The notes under the pieces: generated by a model
The model's input: the letters and a program-made list of their open reading frames with translations, nothing else
The model's database searches: none
Told to the model about the DNA's origin: nothing
DNA from: Pectobacterium aquaticum
Lineage (GTDB): Bacteria; Pseudomonadota; Gammaproteobacteria; Enterobacterales; Enterobacteriaceae
Assembly (NCBI RefSeq): GCF_003382565.3
Contig: NZ_CP086253.1
Coordinates: 3,658,001 to 3,722,000 of the forward strand
Direction: 5' to 3'
DNA: 64,000 bases
Program-made: the position numbers and the translations under genes
Shown here: positions 15,337 to 25,177 of the stretch, one piece after another
How the letters are laid out: each line of letters opens with the position of its first letter
How positions within the stretch are numbered: position 1 is the stretch's first letter

Positions 15337-15650
15337 TCGCGCCTCTATGTCTACCAACGAGGTGCCATTTCACACCTCGTTCACCTCTTTACATCTCATC
15401 CTCTCGCACACCATCGAAACAACACACACTACAAATCCTGCGCGGATTTCCTGTCCCGACAGCGTGAAAATTGCGCCTCTGCTCGCAAAAAATTTTCAAT
15501 CCTCTGCAAGTCGCTAAAAACATGTCGTAGCGCTTTCCTGTTTCACATTTCCCTGCTCGTCAGCCTTCGCTCCCTTTTCTATGCTGCCGCCATCCGTATG
15601 GATTTATGTACCAAAGCCTTTCATTTATGTGCCACAACAGGGAGATCGAC
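15337..15650. other. Intergenic region between nadC and ppdD
   Basis: 314 bases. It holds the nadC terminator at 15356 and the ppdD leader. The remainder is unremarkable sequence in which I assign no gene or clear promoter. Confidence 0.6.
15356..15381 (+). terminator. Terminator-like hairpin downstream of nadC
   Basis: Perfect nine-base arms AACGAGGTG / CACCTCGTT with an eight-base loop, 20 bases after the nadC stop. The following T run is weak. Confidence 0.7.
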
Positions 15651-16097
15651 ATGATAAAACACCAAGGATTTACGCTGATTGAGCTGATGATCGTTATTGC
15701 GATCGTCGCCATCCTCAGCGCTATTGGCGTACCGGCTTATCAAGGCTATCTGCAAAAAGCAGCGCTAACAGACATGCTGCAGACGATGGTGTCTTATAAA
15801 ACACCGGTCGATCTCTGTGGTCTGGAAAATGCCGCGTTTACGGCCTGCAATGTGGGTAGTCAGGGAATTCCGGGGAGTAAATCTTCACGCTATGTCAGCG
15901 CCGTTAGCGTCGCTCAAGGCGTGATTACGCTAACTGGCCAATCCACTCTTCAAGGGCTACGCGTTATTCTGACGCCAACGTGGGATACCGAAATCGGCGC
16001 TTCACGCTGGACGAAAAACTGTGCCACGGATGACAACGCAGAGAGCCTGCAATCCGCCTGTCAGGACGTTTTCCGTTTCGATAATACAGCAGGCTAA
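15651..16097 (+). CDS. ppdD: Type IV major prepilin PpdD
   Basis: A 148-residue type IVa pilin. A short positively charged leader (MIKHQG) precedes the prepilin peptidase site, with mature Phe1 and Glu5 in GFTLIELMIVIAIVAILSAI, the hydrophobic assembly helix. RKAALTDMLQ-type sequence follows, and the paired C-terminal cysteines (CATDD, CQDVFRFD) probably form the D-loop disulfide. GGGAG lies six bases before ATG 15651, which is preferred over the frame's upstream ATG at 15606. It is followed three bases later by its assembly ATPase gene. The prepilin peptidase and secretin genes are not in this window. Confidence 0.93.
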   Translation: MIKHQGFTLIELMIVIAIVAILSAIGVPAYQGYLQKAALTDMLQTMVSYKTPVDLCGLENAAFTACNVGSQGIPGSKSSRYVSAVSVAQGVITLTGQSTLQGLRVILTPTWDTEIGASRWTKNCATDDNAESLQSACQDVFRFDNTAG

Positions 16098-16099
16098 TC

Positions 16100-17584
16100 A
16101 TGACAGATTCTTCCTTCTCCTCCGAGCATACCCTCAGCGAATTACAGACGCTGTGCCGACGTTATCAGGCATTGTTGCTCAGTCTCGATGAACAAACGCT
16201 ATCGGTCGCCGTCACGGCCTCCCCTTCTGCGGAGATGATTGCTGCGCTGCGTTTCGCCAGCAATCGCCGTATCATGGTGGAACAATGGCCACAGGCCAGA
16301 ATGGAACAGCAGCTTAACCCAGTGAACGCCGTTGCCGAGCCCACAGAAACCTACCATGCCAGCACTTATCACAATATTCATAACAACAGCACCGAGCAAC
16401 AAGATCATAACGACGACTCCCCCGTTGCACAATTTATCCACCAAACGCTACGTCTCGCCGTTCAGCGGCGCGCGTCTGATATCCACTTTGAGCCGTTGCT
16501 AGATAGCTACCGCGTACGCCTACGCATTGACGGCGTGCTACAGGCCATATCCGCACCGCCGCCTGAACTGACAAACCGTATTACCGCGCGGCTGAAAATC
16601 ATGGGCAAGCTGAACATCGCTGAGCGGCGATTGCCGCAGGACGGTCAATTCAGTCTAACGCTGGATCAACAAGCCTATTCGTTGCGCATCGCTACGCTGC
16701 CCGTACAACAAGGCGAAAAAGTCGTACTGCGTATTTTGCAAACGCATCAGCAGGAGCTGGCACTGGATAAACTTGGGCTCACCGCAAAGGCGTTACAGCA
16801 GGTGATTAGCGTGCTGAGCGCCTCACAGGGGATGCTACTAGTCACGGGTCCAACGGGCAGTGGAAAAACTGTCACGCTTTACAGCGCAATACGCTGGCTA
16901 AATGAGTGCAGCCGCAATATCTGTAGCGTGGAAGATCCGGTCGAAATTCCCTTGCAGGGGATCAACCAAACGGCAATCAATCCCAAAGCCGAACTGGGCT
17001 TCGGCCGAATTTTACGAGCGCTGCTGCGACAGGATCCAGACGTCATTATGATCGGTGAAATCCGTGACGCTGAAACCGCAGAAATTGCGGTAAAAGCCGC
17101 ACAAACCGGCCATCTGGTCATGTCCACGCTGCATACCAATTCTGCCGTAGAAACGTTAACTCGCCTCAGTCATCTGGGCATCCCCGGTTACCTGTTAGCC
17201 GCGGCGCTAAAACTCATCATCGCACAACGCCTTGTTCGTCGGTTATGCCCGCACTGTAAAACCCTAGGAGAACCGCTACTTTCACTACCCAATGACGTAT
17301 GGCAAGGGCCACTGCAACATTGGCAAGCCCGCGGCTGTAGCCACTGTTTTTCTGGCTACTATGGTCGCGTCGCGCTCTATGAATTGTTGCCTATCACGCC
17401 AGATTTTCAGGCAGCGCTAGCGGGCAACGCCAGCACAGGGGAACTATCTGCACTCTCTCGCCATGCCGGTTTTCCAACGTTGCTGGCAGCAGGGCTTGAG
17501 TTGGTCAACGACGGCCTGACCTCACTTGCTGAAGTCTACCGTGTGGTGGGCGATGAGCGGTCAATGAATCAGGAGGCGAAATGA
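16100..17584 (+). CDS. hofB: Type IV pilus assembly ATPase (GspE/PilB family)
   Basis: A 494-residue cytoplasmic hexameric ATPase powering pilin polymerisation. The central secretion-ATPase domain holds the Walker A GPTGSGKT near 252, the Asp box and Walker B around LLRQDPDVIMIGEIRD near 312, and the His box TGHLVMSTLHTN. A zinc-binding tetracysteine follows (CPHC near 383, CSHC near 414). The N-terminal region is divergent, with a Gln/His/Asn-rich stretch near 85-110. Cognate pilin and platform genes flank it. The stop overlaps the hofC start by four bases (ATGA). Confidence 0.93.
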   Translation: MTDSSFSSEHTLSELQTLCRRYQALLLSLDEQTLSVAVTASPSAEMIAALRFASNRRIMVEQWPQARMEQQLNPVNAVAEPTETYHASTYHNIHNNSTEQQDHNDDSPVAQFIHQTLRLAVQRRASDIHFEPLLDSYRVRLRIDGVLQAISAPPPELTNRITARLKIMGKLNIAERRLPQDGQFSLTLDQQAYSLRIATLPVQQGEKVVLRILQTHQQELALDKLGLTAKALQQVISVLSASQGMLLVTGPTGSGKTVTLYSAIRWLNECSRNICSVEDPVEIPLQGINQTAINPKAELGFGRILRALLRQDPDVIMIGEIRDAETAEIAVKAAQTGHLVMSTLHTNSAVETLTRLSHLGIPGYLLAAALKLIIAQRLVRRLCPHCKTLGEPLLSLPNDVWQGPLQHWQARGCSHCFSGYYGRVALYELLPITPDFQAALAGNASTGELSALSRHAGFPTLLAAGLELVNDGLTSLAEVYRVVGDERSMNQEAK

Positions 17585-18786
17585 GGCTACAGCGCTTATA
17601 TCACTGGCAGGCCATCACGTCCGAGGGCGAATTTATCGATGGAGAACTCATTAGCACACATCGCCAGCACGCCTATGCCAGCCTGATTGCACAGGGTTAC
17701 CAGCCGCTTCTTGTAAAAGCCGGCCATTATCTGTCGCTGCGCTACTGGAAACGTGAGCAGCTAGGCGAGTTAATCAAACAGCTTGCTGCCCTGCTACAAG
17801 CCGGATTACCACTGCTGGAAGCATTAAAACTGGTGTCGGAACAGCACGATCGCCTCGGCTGGCGCTGCGTATTACGGGATGTGCGTACCCACGTTGCTCA
17901 GGGAAGCTCACTGTCTGAAGCACTACAGGAATATCCTCACATCTTTCCCGTTCTGTATCGTTCCCTCATTGCCGTCGGCGAGCTAACCGGCAAGCTGGAC
18001 GCATGCTGCCTACAGCTCGCCCAGCAGCAAGAAAAACAGTCCAGGCTGCAACAGAAAGTCATCAAAGCCTTACGCTACCCCTGCTTTGTTTTAGCCATCG
18101 CCATGCTGGTCAGCATGATGATGTTAACGCTGGTTCTGCCCGAGTTTGCCTCGCTCTATTCCTCGTTTGATACGCCGTTGCCGTGGTTTACCCGTCAGTT
18201 GATTTATCTGGCAGAAATCATATCTGACTACGGACTGATTGGATTACTGATGCTGATTTGCCTGATGGTGGGGTACGCCCGCTTGAGGCAGAGACGGCCA
18301 TTATGGAAAACCCGAGAGCAAGAATGGCTGCTGAAGCTTCCTATCGTATCCAGCCTGTTACGCGGTAAATCACTGAACCAGATATTCCATATTCTCGCCA
18401 TGACGCAACATGCTGGCTTGACGCTCCCTGAAGGGCTGGATGCCGCTGCGACGATCCGTCACCCACTTTATCAGGCCGCACTTCAACAGATACAGGCGCA
18501 GCTACATCAGGGGACGTCGCTATACCATGCCACACAGCATCACGCCATACTGTTCCCTGCGCCCTGTCCGCAGTTGATCTGCGTGGGGGAAGAAACCGGT
18601 GCGTTGGACGCGATCTTTACACAACTGGCAGAATGGCATGAAGGTCGGGTACAACAGCAGGCAGACATGCTGACACAAACGCTGGAACCGTTGCTGATGA
18701 TGGTCGTCGGGGGAATGGTCGGAGCGCTGGTGATTGGCATGTATTTGCCTATCTTCCAGTTGGGGAATGTATTGGCCAGTGCCTGA
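17581..18786 (+). CDS. hofC: Type IV pilus inner-membrane platform protein (GspF/PilC family)
   Basis: A 401-residue polytopic protein that couples the HofB ATPase to pilin assembly. It has two GspF domains: the first begins QLAALLQAGLPLLEALKL near 64 with GSSLSEALQ and VGELTGKLD, and the second repeats it (HAGLTLPEGLDAAA, GTSLYHATQ, VGEETGALD). Hydrophobic segments lie near 170-190, 212-236 and 370-395. It begins in the ATGA overlap with hofB. It is the last gene of the ppdD-hofB-hofC set and converges on guaC. Confidence 0.93.
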   Translation: MRLQRLYHWQAITSEGEFIDGELISTHRQHAYASLIAQGYQPLLVKAGHYLSLRYWKREQLGELIKQLAALLQAGLPLLEALKLVSEQHDRLGWRCVLRDVRTHVAQGSSLSEALQEYPHIFPVLYRSLIAVGELTGKLDACCLQLAQQQEKQSRLQQKVIKALRYPCFVLAIAMLVSMMMLTLVLPEFASLYSSFDTPLPWFTRQLIYLAEIISDYGLIGLLMLICLMVGYARLRQRRPLWKTREQEWLLKLPIVSSLLRGKSLNQIFHILAMTQHAGLTLPEGLDAAATIRHPLYQAALQQIQAQLHQGTSLYHATQHHAILFPAPCPQLICVGEETGALDAIFTQLAEWHEGRVQQQADMLTQTLEPLLMMVVGGMVGALVIGMYLPIFQLGNVLASA

Positions 18787-18868
18787 ACCGACCAATACAG
18801 CACGACAACGTTTACACGTTAGGCCGCCCCCCCATCACTAACAGCAAGACGGCGCGTAACAGCGGCAA

Positions 18869-19909
18869 CTATCCGTTGAAAATACGGTTTTCCTGCTCGG
18901 CCACGCGGATAAACGTTGTACGCTTCGTCAGCTCTTTCAAACGGGATGCACCGACATAGGTACAGGCCGATCGCAGGCCGCCAAGAATATCGCGTACGGT
19001 ATTGTCTACCGGACCACGCAGAGGCAATTTCACGGTTTTTCCTTCTGCGGCACGGTACTCCGCTACGCCGCCAACATGACGCTCCATCGCAGATGCAGAA
19101 CTCATGCCGTAGAACAGCATCATTTTCTCACCGTTTTCTTCCACGATGGTGCCTTCGCATTCGTCATGCCCTGCCAACATACCGCCCAGCATGACGAAAT
19201 CGGCTCCGCCACCAAATGCTTTCGCGACATCGCCCGGCATGGCACATCCGCCGTCGCTCACGATTTGCCCACCGAGACCATGTGCTGCATCGGCGCATTC
19301 GATCACGGCAGAAAGCTGAGGATAACCAACACCCGTTTTAACGCGCGTCGTGCAGACAGAACCAGGGCCAATACCGACTTTCACAATGTCCGCACCGGAG
19401 AGAATCAGTTCTTCCACCATTTCGCCGGTCACAACGTTTCCTGCACAGATGACCTTATCCGGGCAGGCCTCACGCGCTTTTTGCAGGAACGTGACAAAGT
19501 GCTCGGAATAGCCATTAGCTACGTCGATGCAGATGAATTTCAGCTCAGTCGACAGCGCTAAGATTTGCTTTAACTTGATGAAATCAGCCTCAGATGTCCC
19601 AGTCGAGACCATCACATGGCGTAATACTGATGCTGGTGCACGTTGCACAAACTGGGACCATTGTTCGACAGAATAGTGTTTATGGACAGCCGTCAGAACA
19701 TCAAAAGAGGCCAACACCTCCGCCATACTAAACGTACCCACGGTATCCATATTCGCTGCGATGATCGGTACGCCGGACCAGTTGCCGCCAGCATGGAGGA
19801 AGGTGAATTGACGTTCCAATTCAACGTCGGAGCGGCTTTTCAGCGTCGAACGCTTTGGCCGGATGAGAACGTCTTTAAAGCCTAACTTTAAATCTTCTTC
19901 AATACGCAT
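18869..19909 (-). CDS. guaC: GMP reductase
   Basis: The NADPH-dependent enzyme deaminating GMP to IMP, which returns guanine nucleotides to the adenine branch. It has 346 residues. It is an IMPDH-type barrel without CBS domains, with the catalytic Cys in GIGPGSVCTTR near 186, VSDGGCAMPGDVAKAFGGGADFVMLGGMLAGHDE for phosphate binding, and FYGMSSASAMERH in the flap. The N-terminus MRIEEDLKLGFKDVLIRPKR matches E. coli. It is a single-gene unit between two plus-strand operons. Its promoter must lie in 19910-20195, where I could not assign boxes. Confidence 0.97.
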   Translation of the reverse strand: MRIEEDLKLGFKDVLIRPKRSTLKSRSDVELERQFTFLHAGGNWSGVPIIAANMDTVGTFSMAEVLASFDVLTAVHKHYSVEQWSQFVQRAPASVLRHVMVSTGTSEADFIKLKQILALSTELKFICIDVANGYSEHFVTFLQKAREACPDKVICAGNVVTGEMVEELILSGADIVKVGIGPGSVCTTRVKTGVGYPQLSAVIECADAAHGLGGQIVSDGGCAMPGDVAKAFGGGADFVMLGGMLAGHDECEGTIVEENGEKMMLFYGMSSASAMERHVGGVAEYRAAEGKTVKLPLRGPVDNTVRDILGGLRSACTYVGASRLKELTKRTTFIRVAEQENRIFNG

Positions 19910-20195
19910 GAGGTTCGAGTTCCTGGTTAGTGACGGCGGAATGCTCAGTATTGATTTTTACTGAGTGAAAAAATAATAGCCCTTTACCAGTGACGTTATC
20001 ATACGCAGGAATAATCCTGCGGCAAGACTGCGATTTTCACTTTATTTGGGATAAAATCAGAGAAATTTACCTATCACCCAGCAAAGTGATAACGTGAAGC
20101 ACACTGCGGTTGATACCTGATTGACTTCAGGGGGACGGGAAGATATTCCTCACCCTTGAAAATAGTAGAAGTGTTAACTTTTCAACACGGGTGCA

Positions 20196-20822
20196 ATGAC
20201 ATACATCGTAGCCTTAACGGGCGGTATCGGCAGCGGAAAAAGCACCGTAGCCGATGAATTTGCCAAATTAGGGGCCACCATCGTTGATGCGGATATCATC
20301 GCGCGTCAGGTAGTCGAGCCTGGGGAACCCGCACTGGATGCCATCAGGCTCCGGTTTGGCGACGCTATGCTCAATGCTGATGGTTCATTGAACCGTGCCG
20401 CACTACGCCAGCGGATTTTCTCCTCACCAGAGGAGAAACAGTGGCTGAATAATTTACTCCATCCGTTGATCCACCAAGAAACACAGGCCCGGTTTCAGGC
20501 TGCATCCGCACCGTACATTCTGTGGGTCGTCCCATTGCTGGTGGAGAACGGTTTACAACGGCGGGCACAGCGCATTCTGGTCGTTGATGTAGACAAAGAC
20601 ACACAGCTTGCACGCACGCTGGCCCGCGATGGCATTAGCCAGCAACAAGCAGAAAACATACTGGCAGCACAGGCTACCCGAGAACAGCGCCTGGCTTATG
20701 CCGATGACATTATTGATAACAGTCGCTGCCCAAACGAGCTGGCTCCACAGGTTGCGGAATTACACCGCCAGTACCTGGAGCTCGCCGCCTCCGCAGCCGA
20801 CAGGATGACTAAGAATGAGTGA
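20196..20822 (+). CDS. coaE: Dephospho-CoA kinase
   Basis: The last step of coenzyme A synthesis: ATP-dependent phosphorylation of the ribose 3'-OH of dephospho-CoA. It has 208 residues. The P-loop is GGIGSGKST near 8-16, DADIIARQVVEPGEPAL follows, LHPLIHQE and VVPLLVENG match the substrate domain, and the lid holds Arg-rich segments. ATG 20196 gives the expected MTYIVALTGGIGSGKS start. The gene overlaps zapD by eight bases, so the two are co-expressed. Confidence 0.96.
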   Translation: MTYIVALTGGIGSGKSTVADEFAKLGATIVDADIIARQVVEPGEPALDAIRLRFGDAMLNADGSLNRAALRQRIFSSPEEKQWLNNLLHPLIHQETQARFQAASAPYILWVVPLLVENGLQRRAQRILVVDVDKDTQLARTLARDGISQQQAENILAAQATREQRLAYADDIIDNSRCPNELAPQVAELHRQYLELAASAADRMTKNE

Positions 20823-21567
20823 CGCTCCCTCAACGATTTTATTCGAATACCCGCTGAACGAAAAAACACGTACCTGGTTGCGTATCGAGTCATTATTGCA
20901 GCAGTTGCATCAAAACCACTCCCTGACCGATATGGGAGGCGCTCTGACATTTTTTCGTGCTATCGCCGAACTGCTCGATGTGCTGGAACGTGGAGATGTC
21001 CGTACCGAGCTGCTGAAAGATCTGGAGCGGCAACAGCAAAAACTGCTGCAATGGAGTGATGTACCGGGCGTTGACATGGAGCGCATCCATACGCTGAGAC
21101 GTCAGTTGAAAGATCTGGCTAGTACGTTGATGGCCGCGCCACGAATGGGGCAGTTCTTACGGGAAGATCGCCTGATTGGCATGGTACGCCAGCGTCTTGG
21201 TATTCCCGGCGGATGCTGTAGTTTCGATCTGCCCACTCTGCATAGCTGGCTGCACCAACCTCAGGAACTGCGTGAGAAATTGGTTTCCGGCTGGCTTAAC
21301 TCCTTGTCGCCGCTCAAACAAGCGCTGGATATGATCCTGGAACTGATCCGCCACTCCGGCACGTTCCGCCCGCAGACCAGCCTGAACGGTTTCTTTCAGG
21401 ACAATGCCTCCGATGCTGACCTGCTACGTTTGCGCCTTGAACAGGTACATCAACTCTATCCGCAGATATCTGGCCATAAGACACGCTATGCCATCCGTTT
21501 TCTGCCATTAGATAGCGAAAACGGCCACATTCCTCCGCGTTTAACATTTGAACTGGCCTGCTGCTAG
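20815..21567 (+). CDS. zapD: Z-ring associated protein ZapD
   Basis: A 250-residue cytoplasmic dimer that cross-links FtsZ filaments and supports Z-ring integrity. The N-terminus TILFEYPLNEKTRTWLRIE and the segments LLKDLERQQQKLLQW, GRFLRED-like QFLREDRLIGMVRQRLGIPGG and CSFDLP are family hallmarks. It sits between coaE (eight-base overlap) and yacG, as in E. coli. Its partner ftsZ is in the dcw cluster of this window. Confidence 0.95.
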   Translation: MSDAPSTILFEYPLNEKTRTWLRIESLLQQLHQNHSLTDMGGALTFFRAIAELLDVLERGDVRTELLKDLERQQQKLLQWSDVPGVDMERIHTLRRQLKDLASTLMAAPRMGQFLREDRLIGMVRQRLGIPGGCCSFDLPTLHSWLHQPQELREKLVSGWLNSLSPLKQALDMILELIRHSGTFRPQTSLNGFFQDNASDADLLRLRLEQVHQLYPQISGHKTRYAIRFLPLDSENGHIPPRLTFELACC

Positions 21568-21624
21568 ACCCAGCCCTGACAAACCAAAATGTGTTAAATC
21601 ACAAATAGAGTGAAAAAGAATCTT

Positions 21625-21819
21625 ATGACAACAGAAGTTACGACGGTGAAATGCCCAACCTGCAAGCAGGCGGTCATCTGGGAAGCAGCCAGCATCTATC
21701 GCCCATTTTGCAGCAAACGTTGTCAGCTCATCGATTTGGGTGAATGGGCTGATGAAGAAAAGCGCATTCCAAGTGATGATATGGTTTCTGATAGTGAAGA
21801 ATGGAGCGAAACGCGCTAA
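21625..21819 (+). CDS. yacG: DNA gyrase inhibitor YacG
   Basis: A 64-residue zinc protein reported in E. coli to bind GyrB and inhibit gyrase. The zinc ligands are the Cys pairs CPTC near 9-12 and CSKRC near 28-32, followed by the hallmark QLIDLGEWADEEKRIP and an acidic tail. Starting at ATG 21625 gives the family length. A GTG at 21610 in the same frame would add five residues and cannot be excluded. It is the last gene of coaE-zapD-yacG and converges on mutT. Confidence 0.92.
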   Translation: MTTEVTTVKCPTCKQAVIWEAASIYRPFCSKRCQLIDLGEWADEEKRIPSDDMVSDSEEWSETR

Positions 21820-21877
21820 CGGCCACGTTTCGCTACTATCGTTTTCAGGCAGGGATTTTCAGACAGGTAAAGCTAGA

Positions 21878-22273
21878 TTAAAGCGATTTCAGCCAGCGGA
21901 TCATCTCCGCATTCGCTGGCGGAAATTCTTCCTCACGTAATTCGTCTACGTTAACCCAGCGAGATTCCTGGCCTTCCCGACCATAGGGTTCCCCCTGCCA
22001 GGTTTCAACCAGAAAGAAATGAAGCGTGATGATTCTCTCCGGCGTAGAAAACGCTTTGTTGTTTAGCGGCTGTGGTGCGCTGGCTTCGATACCCGTTTCT
22101 TCACGCAGTTCACGAATCAGCGCCAGCTCTGGCGTTTCGCCTTCTTCAATTTTACCGCCGGGAAATTCCCACATCCCTGCCATATGCACGCCATCAGGGC
22201 GGCGAGCAATGAAATATTGCTGATCCGCATTGCGGATGATGCCTACCGCGACAGATAACTTTTTTTGCGTCAT
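21878..22273 (-). CDS. mutT: 8-oxo-dGTP diphosphatase
   Basis: A 131-residue Nudix hydrolase that clears oxidised dGTP from the nucleotide pool and prevents A-T to C-G transversions. The Nudix box runs from about 39 to 61 (GGKIEEGE, then RELREETGI). FPGGKIEEGE and the C-terminal EFPPANAEMIRWL match MutT rather than other Nudix enzymes. It lies just downstream of secA, separated by a terminator at 22302, as in E. coli. Confidence 0.95.
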   Translation of the reverse strand: MTQKKLSVAVGIIRNADQQYFIARRPDGVHMAGMWEFPGGKIEEGETPELALIRELREETGIEASAPQPLNNKAFSTPERIITLHFFLVETWQGEPYGREGQESRWVNVDELREEEFPPANAEMIRWLKSL

Positions 22274-22301
22274 GACACTTCCTATCAGGTTCTTATCAAG
22301 T

Positions 22302-22326
22302 AAAAGGCGGTCAATGACCGCCTTTT
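22302..22326 (-). terminator. Rho-independent terminator downstream of secA
   Basis: AAAAGGCGGTCA / TGACCGCCTTTT is a near-perfect inverted repeat with A and T flanks, 37 bases after the secA stop. It isolates mutT from the secM-secA transcript, at least in part. Confidence 0.85.
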
Positions 22327-22362
22327 ACTTATCACATGTTAATCACTGGATTCAGCAGTCAA

Positions 22363-25065
22363 TTATTTCTGTAAGCGGCCGTGGCACTGCTTATATTTCT
22401 TGCCTGAACCACATGGGCAAGGATCGTTACGCCCAATTTTACGGTCTGCCTGCGCCGGTGAACCGGTATTCAGGCCATCTTCTTCCTGATGGCTAAACTG
22501 CTGCTGCTGCGCCAAACGATCAGCTTCTTCACGGCGTTGCTGCTCCAGCGCTTCGATTTCTTCCGGCATTCTCACCTGGACTTTGCTCAGCGTACTGATC
22601 ACTTCATATTTCAGTGATTCCAGCATCGCGGCAAACATAGAGAACGACTCACGCTTATATTCTTGTTTCGGATCTTTCTGTGCATAGCCACGCAGATGAA
22701 TGCCCTGACGCAAGTAATCCATTGCCGCCAGATGCTCTTTCCACAAGGAATCCAGCGTCTGCAGCATCACGCCTTTCTCGAAGTTGCGCATGACTTCCGC
22801 GCCAACCACTTCTTCTTTGCGATGATAAACCTCAAGCGCGTGCTGGAAAATACGTTCACGCAGCGTTTCTTCGTGCAGCTCAGGCTCTTTATCCAGCCAC
22901 GCCTTGATCGGCATATCCAGATCGAAGTCGTTCTTCAGGCGCTGTTCCAGACCTTCCGTATCCCACATTTCTTCCAGAGATTCAGGTGGAATATAGCTGT
23001 CGATAGTCGCTTTAAACACATCCTCACGAATACTGGTTATGGTTTCACTGATATCGGACACATCCAGCAGTTCGTTACGCTGTGTGTAGATCGCACGACG
23101 TTGGTCGTTCGCCACATCATCGTATTCCAGCAGTTGTTTACGAATATCAAAGTTACGGCTTTCCACTTTACGCTGTGCGTTAGCAATCGCCTTGGTGACC
23201 CACGGGTGCTCAATCGCTTCGCCCGGTTTCATACCCAGCTTGCGCATCATGTTGGAAACGCGATCGGAGGCAAAAATACGCATCAGCGCATCTTCCATCG
23301 ACAGATAGAAGCGTGATGAACCCGCATCCCCCTGACGGCCGGAGCGACCACGCAGTTGGTTATCGATACGGCGAGACTCATGGCGCTCTGTACCAATAAT
23401 GTGCAAACCACCCGCTGCCAATACAGCATCATGGCACACTTTCCAGGCCGCTTTGATTTCTGCAATTTGCGCATCATCCGGGTTTTCCAGATGTGCGACT
23501 TCGGCCTGCCAGCTACCGCCCAATACGATGTCCGTACCACGACCGGCCATGTTAGTCGCGATAGTGACCGCACCAGACTGACCCGCCTGAGCAACAATGT
23601 CCGCTTCCATGGCGTGGAATTTCGCATTCAACACATTGTGTTTGATCCCCGCTTTTTCGAGCGCCTGAGAAACCACTTCGGATTTCTCGATGGAAATCGT
23701 ACCGACCAGAATAGGCTGACCTTTTACGGAACGGTCTTTGATATCTTCAATGATGGCATCGATTTTTTCCTGCTCGGTCATGTAGACCAGGTCAGGCAAG
23801 TCTTTACGAACCATCGGACGGTTGGTCGGCACCACAATCGTATCCAGCTTATAGATAGAGCTGAATTCGAATGCTTCGGTATCTGCCGTACCGGTCATCC
23901 CTGCCAGTTTTTCATACAGGCGGAAGTAATTCTGGAAGGTAATGGAAGCCAGCGTCTGGTTTTCATTCTGAATGGCCACCTTCTCTTTCGCTTCCACAGC
24001 CTGATGCAGGCCATCGGACCAGCGACGCCCCTGCATGGTACGGCCAGTATGTTCGTCGACGATGATCACTTCACCGTCTTTCACAATGTAGTCCACATCG
24101 CGGGTAAACAGCACGTGCGCACGCAGCGCAGCGGTAACATGGTGCATCAGCATGATGTTCGTCGGCGAGTACAGTGATTCTCCCTCCTCCATAATGCCTT
24201 CCCGCACCAGCAGTTCTTCTACCAGAACCAGACCACGTTCGGTGAGGTTAACCTGACGCGCTTTCTCATCAACAGAGAAATGGCCTTCGCCGAGGAAGGT
24301 ATCCGAATCGTCTTTCTCCTGACGGATCAGGTGGGGGATGATTTTATTGACGCTGATATAAAGCTCAGAGCTGTCTTCAGCCGGGCCGGAAATGATCAGC
24401 GGCGTACGCGCTTCATCGATCAGGATGGAGTCAACCTCATCCACCAGCGCGTAGTACAATTTGCGCTGTACGCGTTCTTCTGGGCTGAACGCCATGTTGT
24501 CACGCAGGTAGTCAAAACCGTATTCGTTATTGGTACCGTAGGTGATGTCTGCCGCATAGGCTTCACGCTTCGCCGGAGCAGGCATTCCCGGCAGGTTAAT
24601 CCCAACGCTCAGGCCAAGGAACTCAAACAGCGGACGGTTATTTTCGGCATCACGCTGTGCCAGATAGTCGTTCACGGTAACCACGTGTACGCCACGACCC
24701 GTCAGCGCATTCAGGTACGCAGGCAGCGTTGCCGTCAGCGTTTTACCTTCACCGGTACGCATCTCCGCGATGCAGCGTTCGTTCAGTACCATACCGCCGA
24801 GAAGCTGCACGTCGAAGTGGCGCATGCCAAATACACGCTTACTGGATTCACGCACCACAGCGAAGGCTTCCGGCAGCAGGCTCTCCAGCGTCGCGCCTTT
24901 TTCCAGACGAACACGGAACTCCAGCGTTTTCGCTTGCAGTTCCTCATCTGAAAGTTTTTCCATTTCTGGTTCTAAACGGTTGATGACATCAACATTTTTA
25001 CGCATACGACGCAGCGTACGATCGTTACGGCTACCAAAAATTTTGGTTAGGATATTCATGACCAT
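22363..25065 (-). CDS. secA: Sec translocase ATPase SecA
   Basis: The motor that pushes preproteins through SecYEG. It has 900 residues. Landmarks are Walker A EMRTGEGKT near 102-110, TVNDYLAQRDAE, Walker B DEVDSILIDEARTP, the second nucleotide domain with GTISIEKSE and TNMAGRGTDIVLGG, the helical domains (SLWKEHLAAMDYLRQGIHLRGYA) and the C-terminal zinc motif NDPCPCGSGKKYKQCHG. ATG 25065 (MVMNILTK) aligns residue for residue with the E. coli start. The ATG at 25059 is an alternative. It lies downstream of secM, whose translational pausing is expected to expose the secA ribosome-binding site. Confidence 0.97.
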   Translation of the reverse strand: MVMNILTKIFGSRNDRTLRRMRKNVDVINRLEPEMEKLSDEELQAKTLEFRVRLEKGATLESLLPEAFAVVRESSKRVFGMRHFDVQLLGGMVLNERCIAEMRTGEGKTLTATLPAYLNALTGRGVHVVTVNDYLAQRDAENNRPLFEFLGLSVGINLPGMPAPAKREAYAADITYGTNNEYGFDYLRDNMAFSPEERVQRKLYYALVDEVDSILIDEARTPLIISGPAEDSSELYISVNKIIPHLIRQEKDDSDTFLGEGHFSVDEKARQVNLTERGLVLVEELLVREGIMEEGESLYSPTNIMLMHHVTAALRAHVLFTRDVDYIVKDGEVIIVDEHTGRTMQGRRWSDGLHQAVEAKEKVAIQNENQTLASITFQNYFRLYEKLAGMTGTADTEAFEFSSIYKLDTIVVPTNRPMVRKDLPDLVYMTEQEKIDAIIEDIKDRSVKGQPILVGTISIEKSEVVSQALEKAGIKHNVLNAKFHAMEADIVAQAGQSGAVTIATNMAGRGTDIVLGGSWQAEVAHLENPDDAQIAEIKAAWKVCHDAVLAAGGLHIIGTERHESRRIDNQLRGRSGRQGDAGSSRFYLSMEDALMRIFASDRVSNMMRKLGMKPGEAIEHPWVTKAIANAQRKVESRNFDIRKQLLEYDDVANDQRRAIYTQRNELLDVSDISETITSIREDVFKATIDSYIPPESLEEMWDTEGLEQRLKNDFDLDMPIKAWLDKEPELHEETLRERIFQHALEVYHRKEEVVGAEVMRNFEKGVMLQTLDSLWKEHLAAMDYLRQGIHLRGYAQKDPKQEYKRESFSMFAAMLESLKYEVISTLSKVQVRMPEEIEALEQQRREEADRLAQQQQFSHQEEDGLNTGSPAQADRKIGRNDPCPCGSGKKYKQCHGRLQK

Positions 25066-25177
25066 AATAGTTTTAATCTCACAAATGCCACGTATCCAGT
25101 GGCAACACAACATCGAAAAACTGAGAAACTCAGCAAAAAACGAGAGAAATTTCTTCAGCTAATTATCCACTACACTT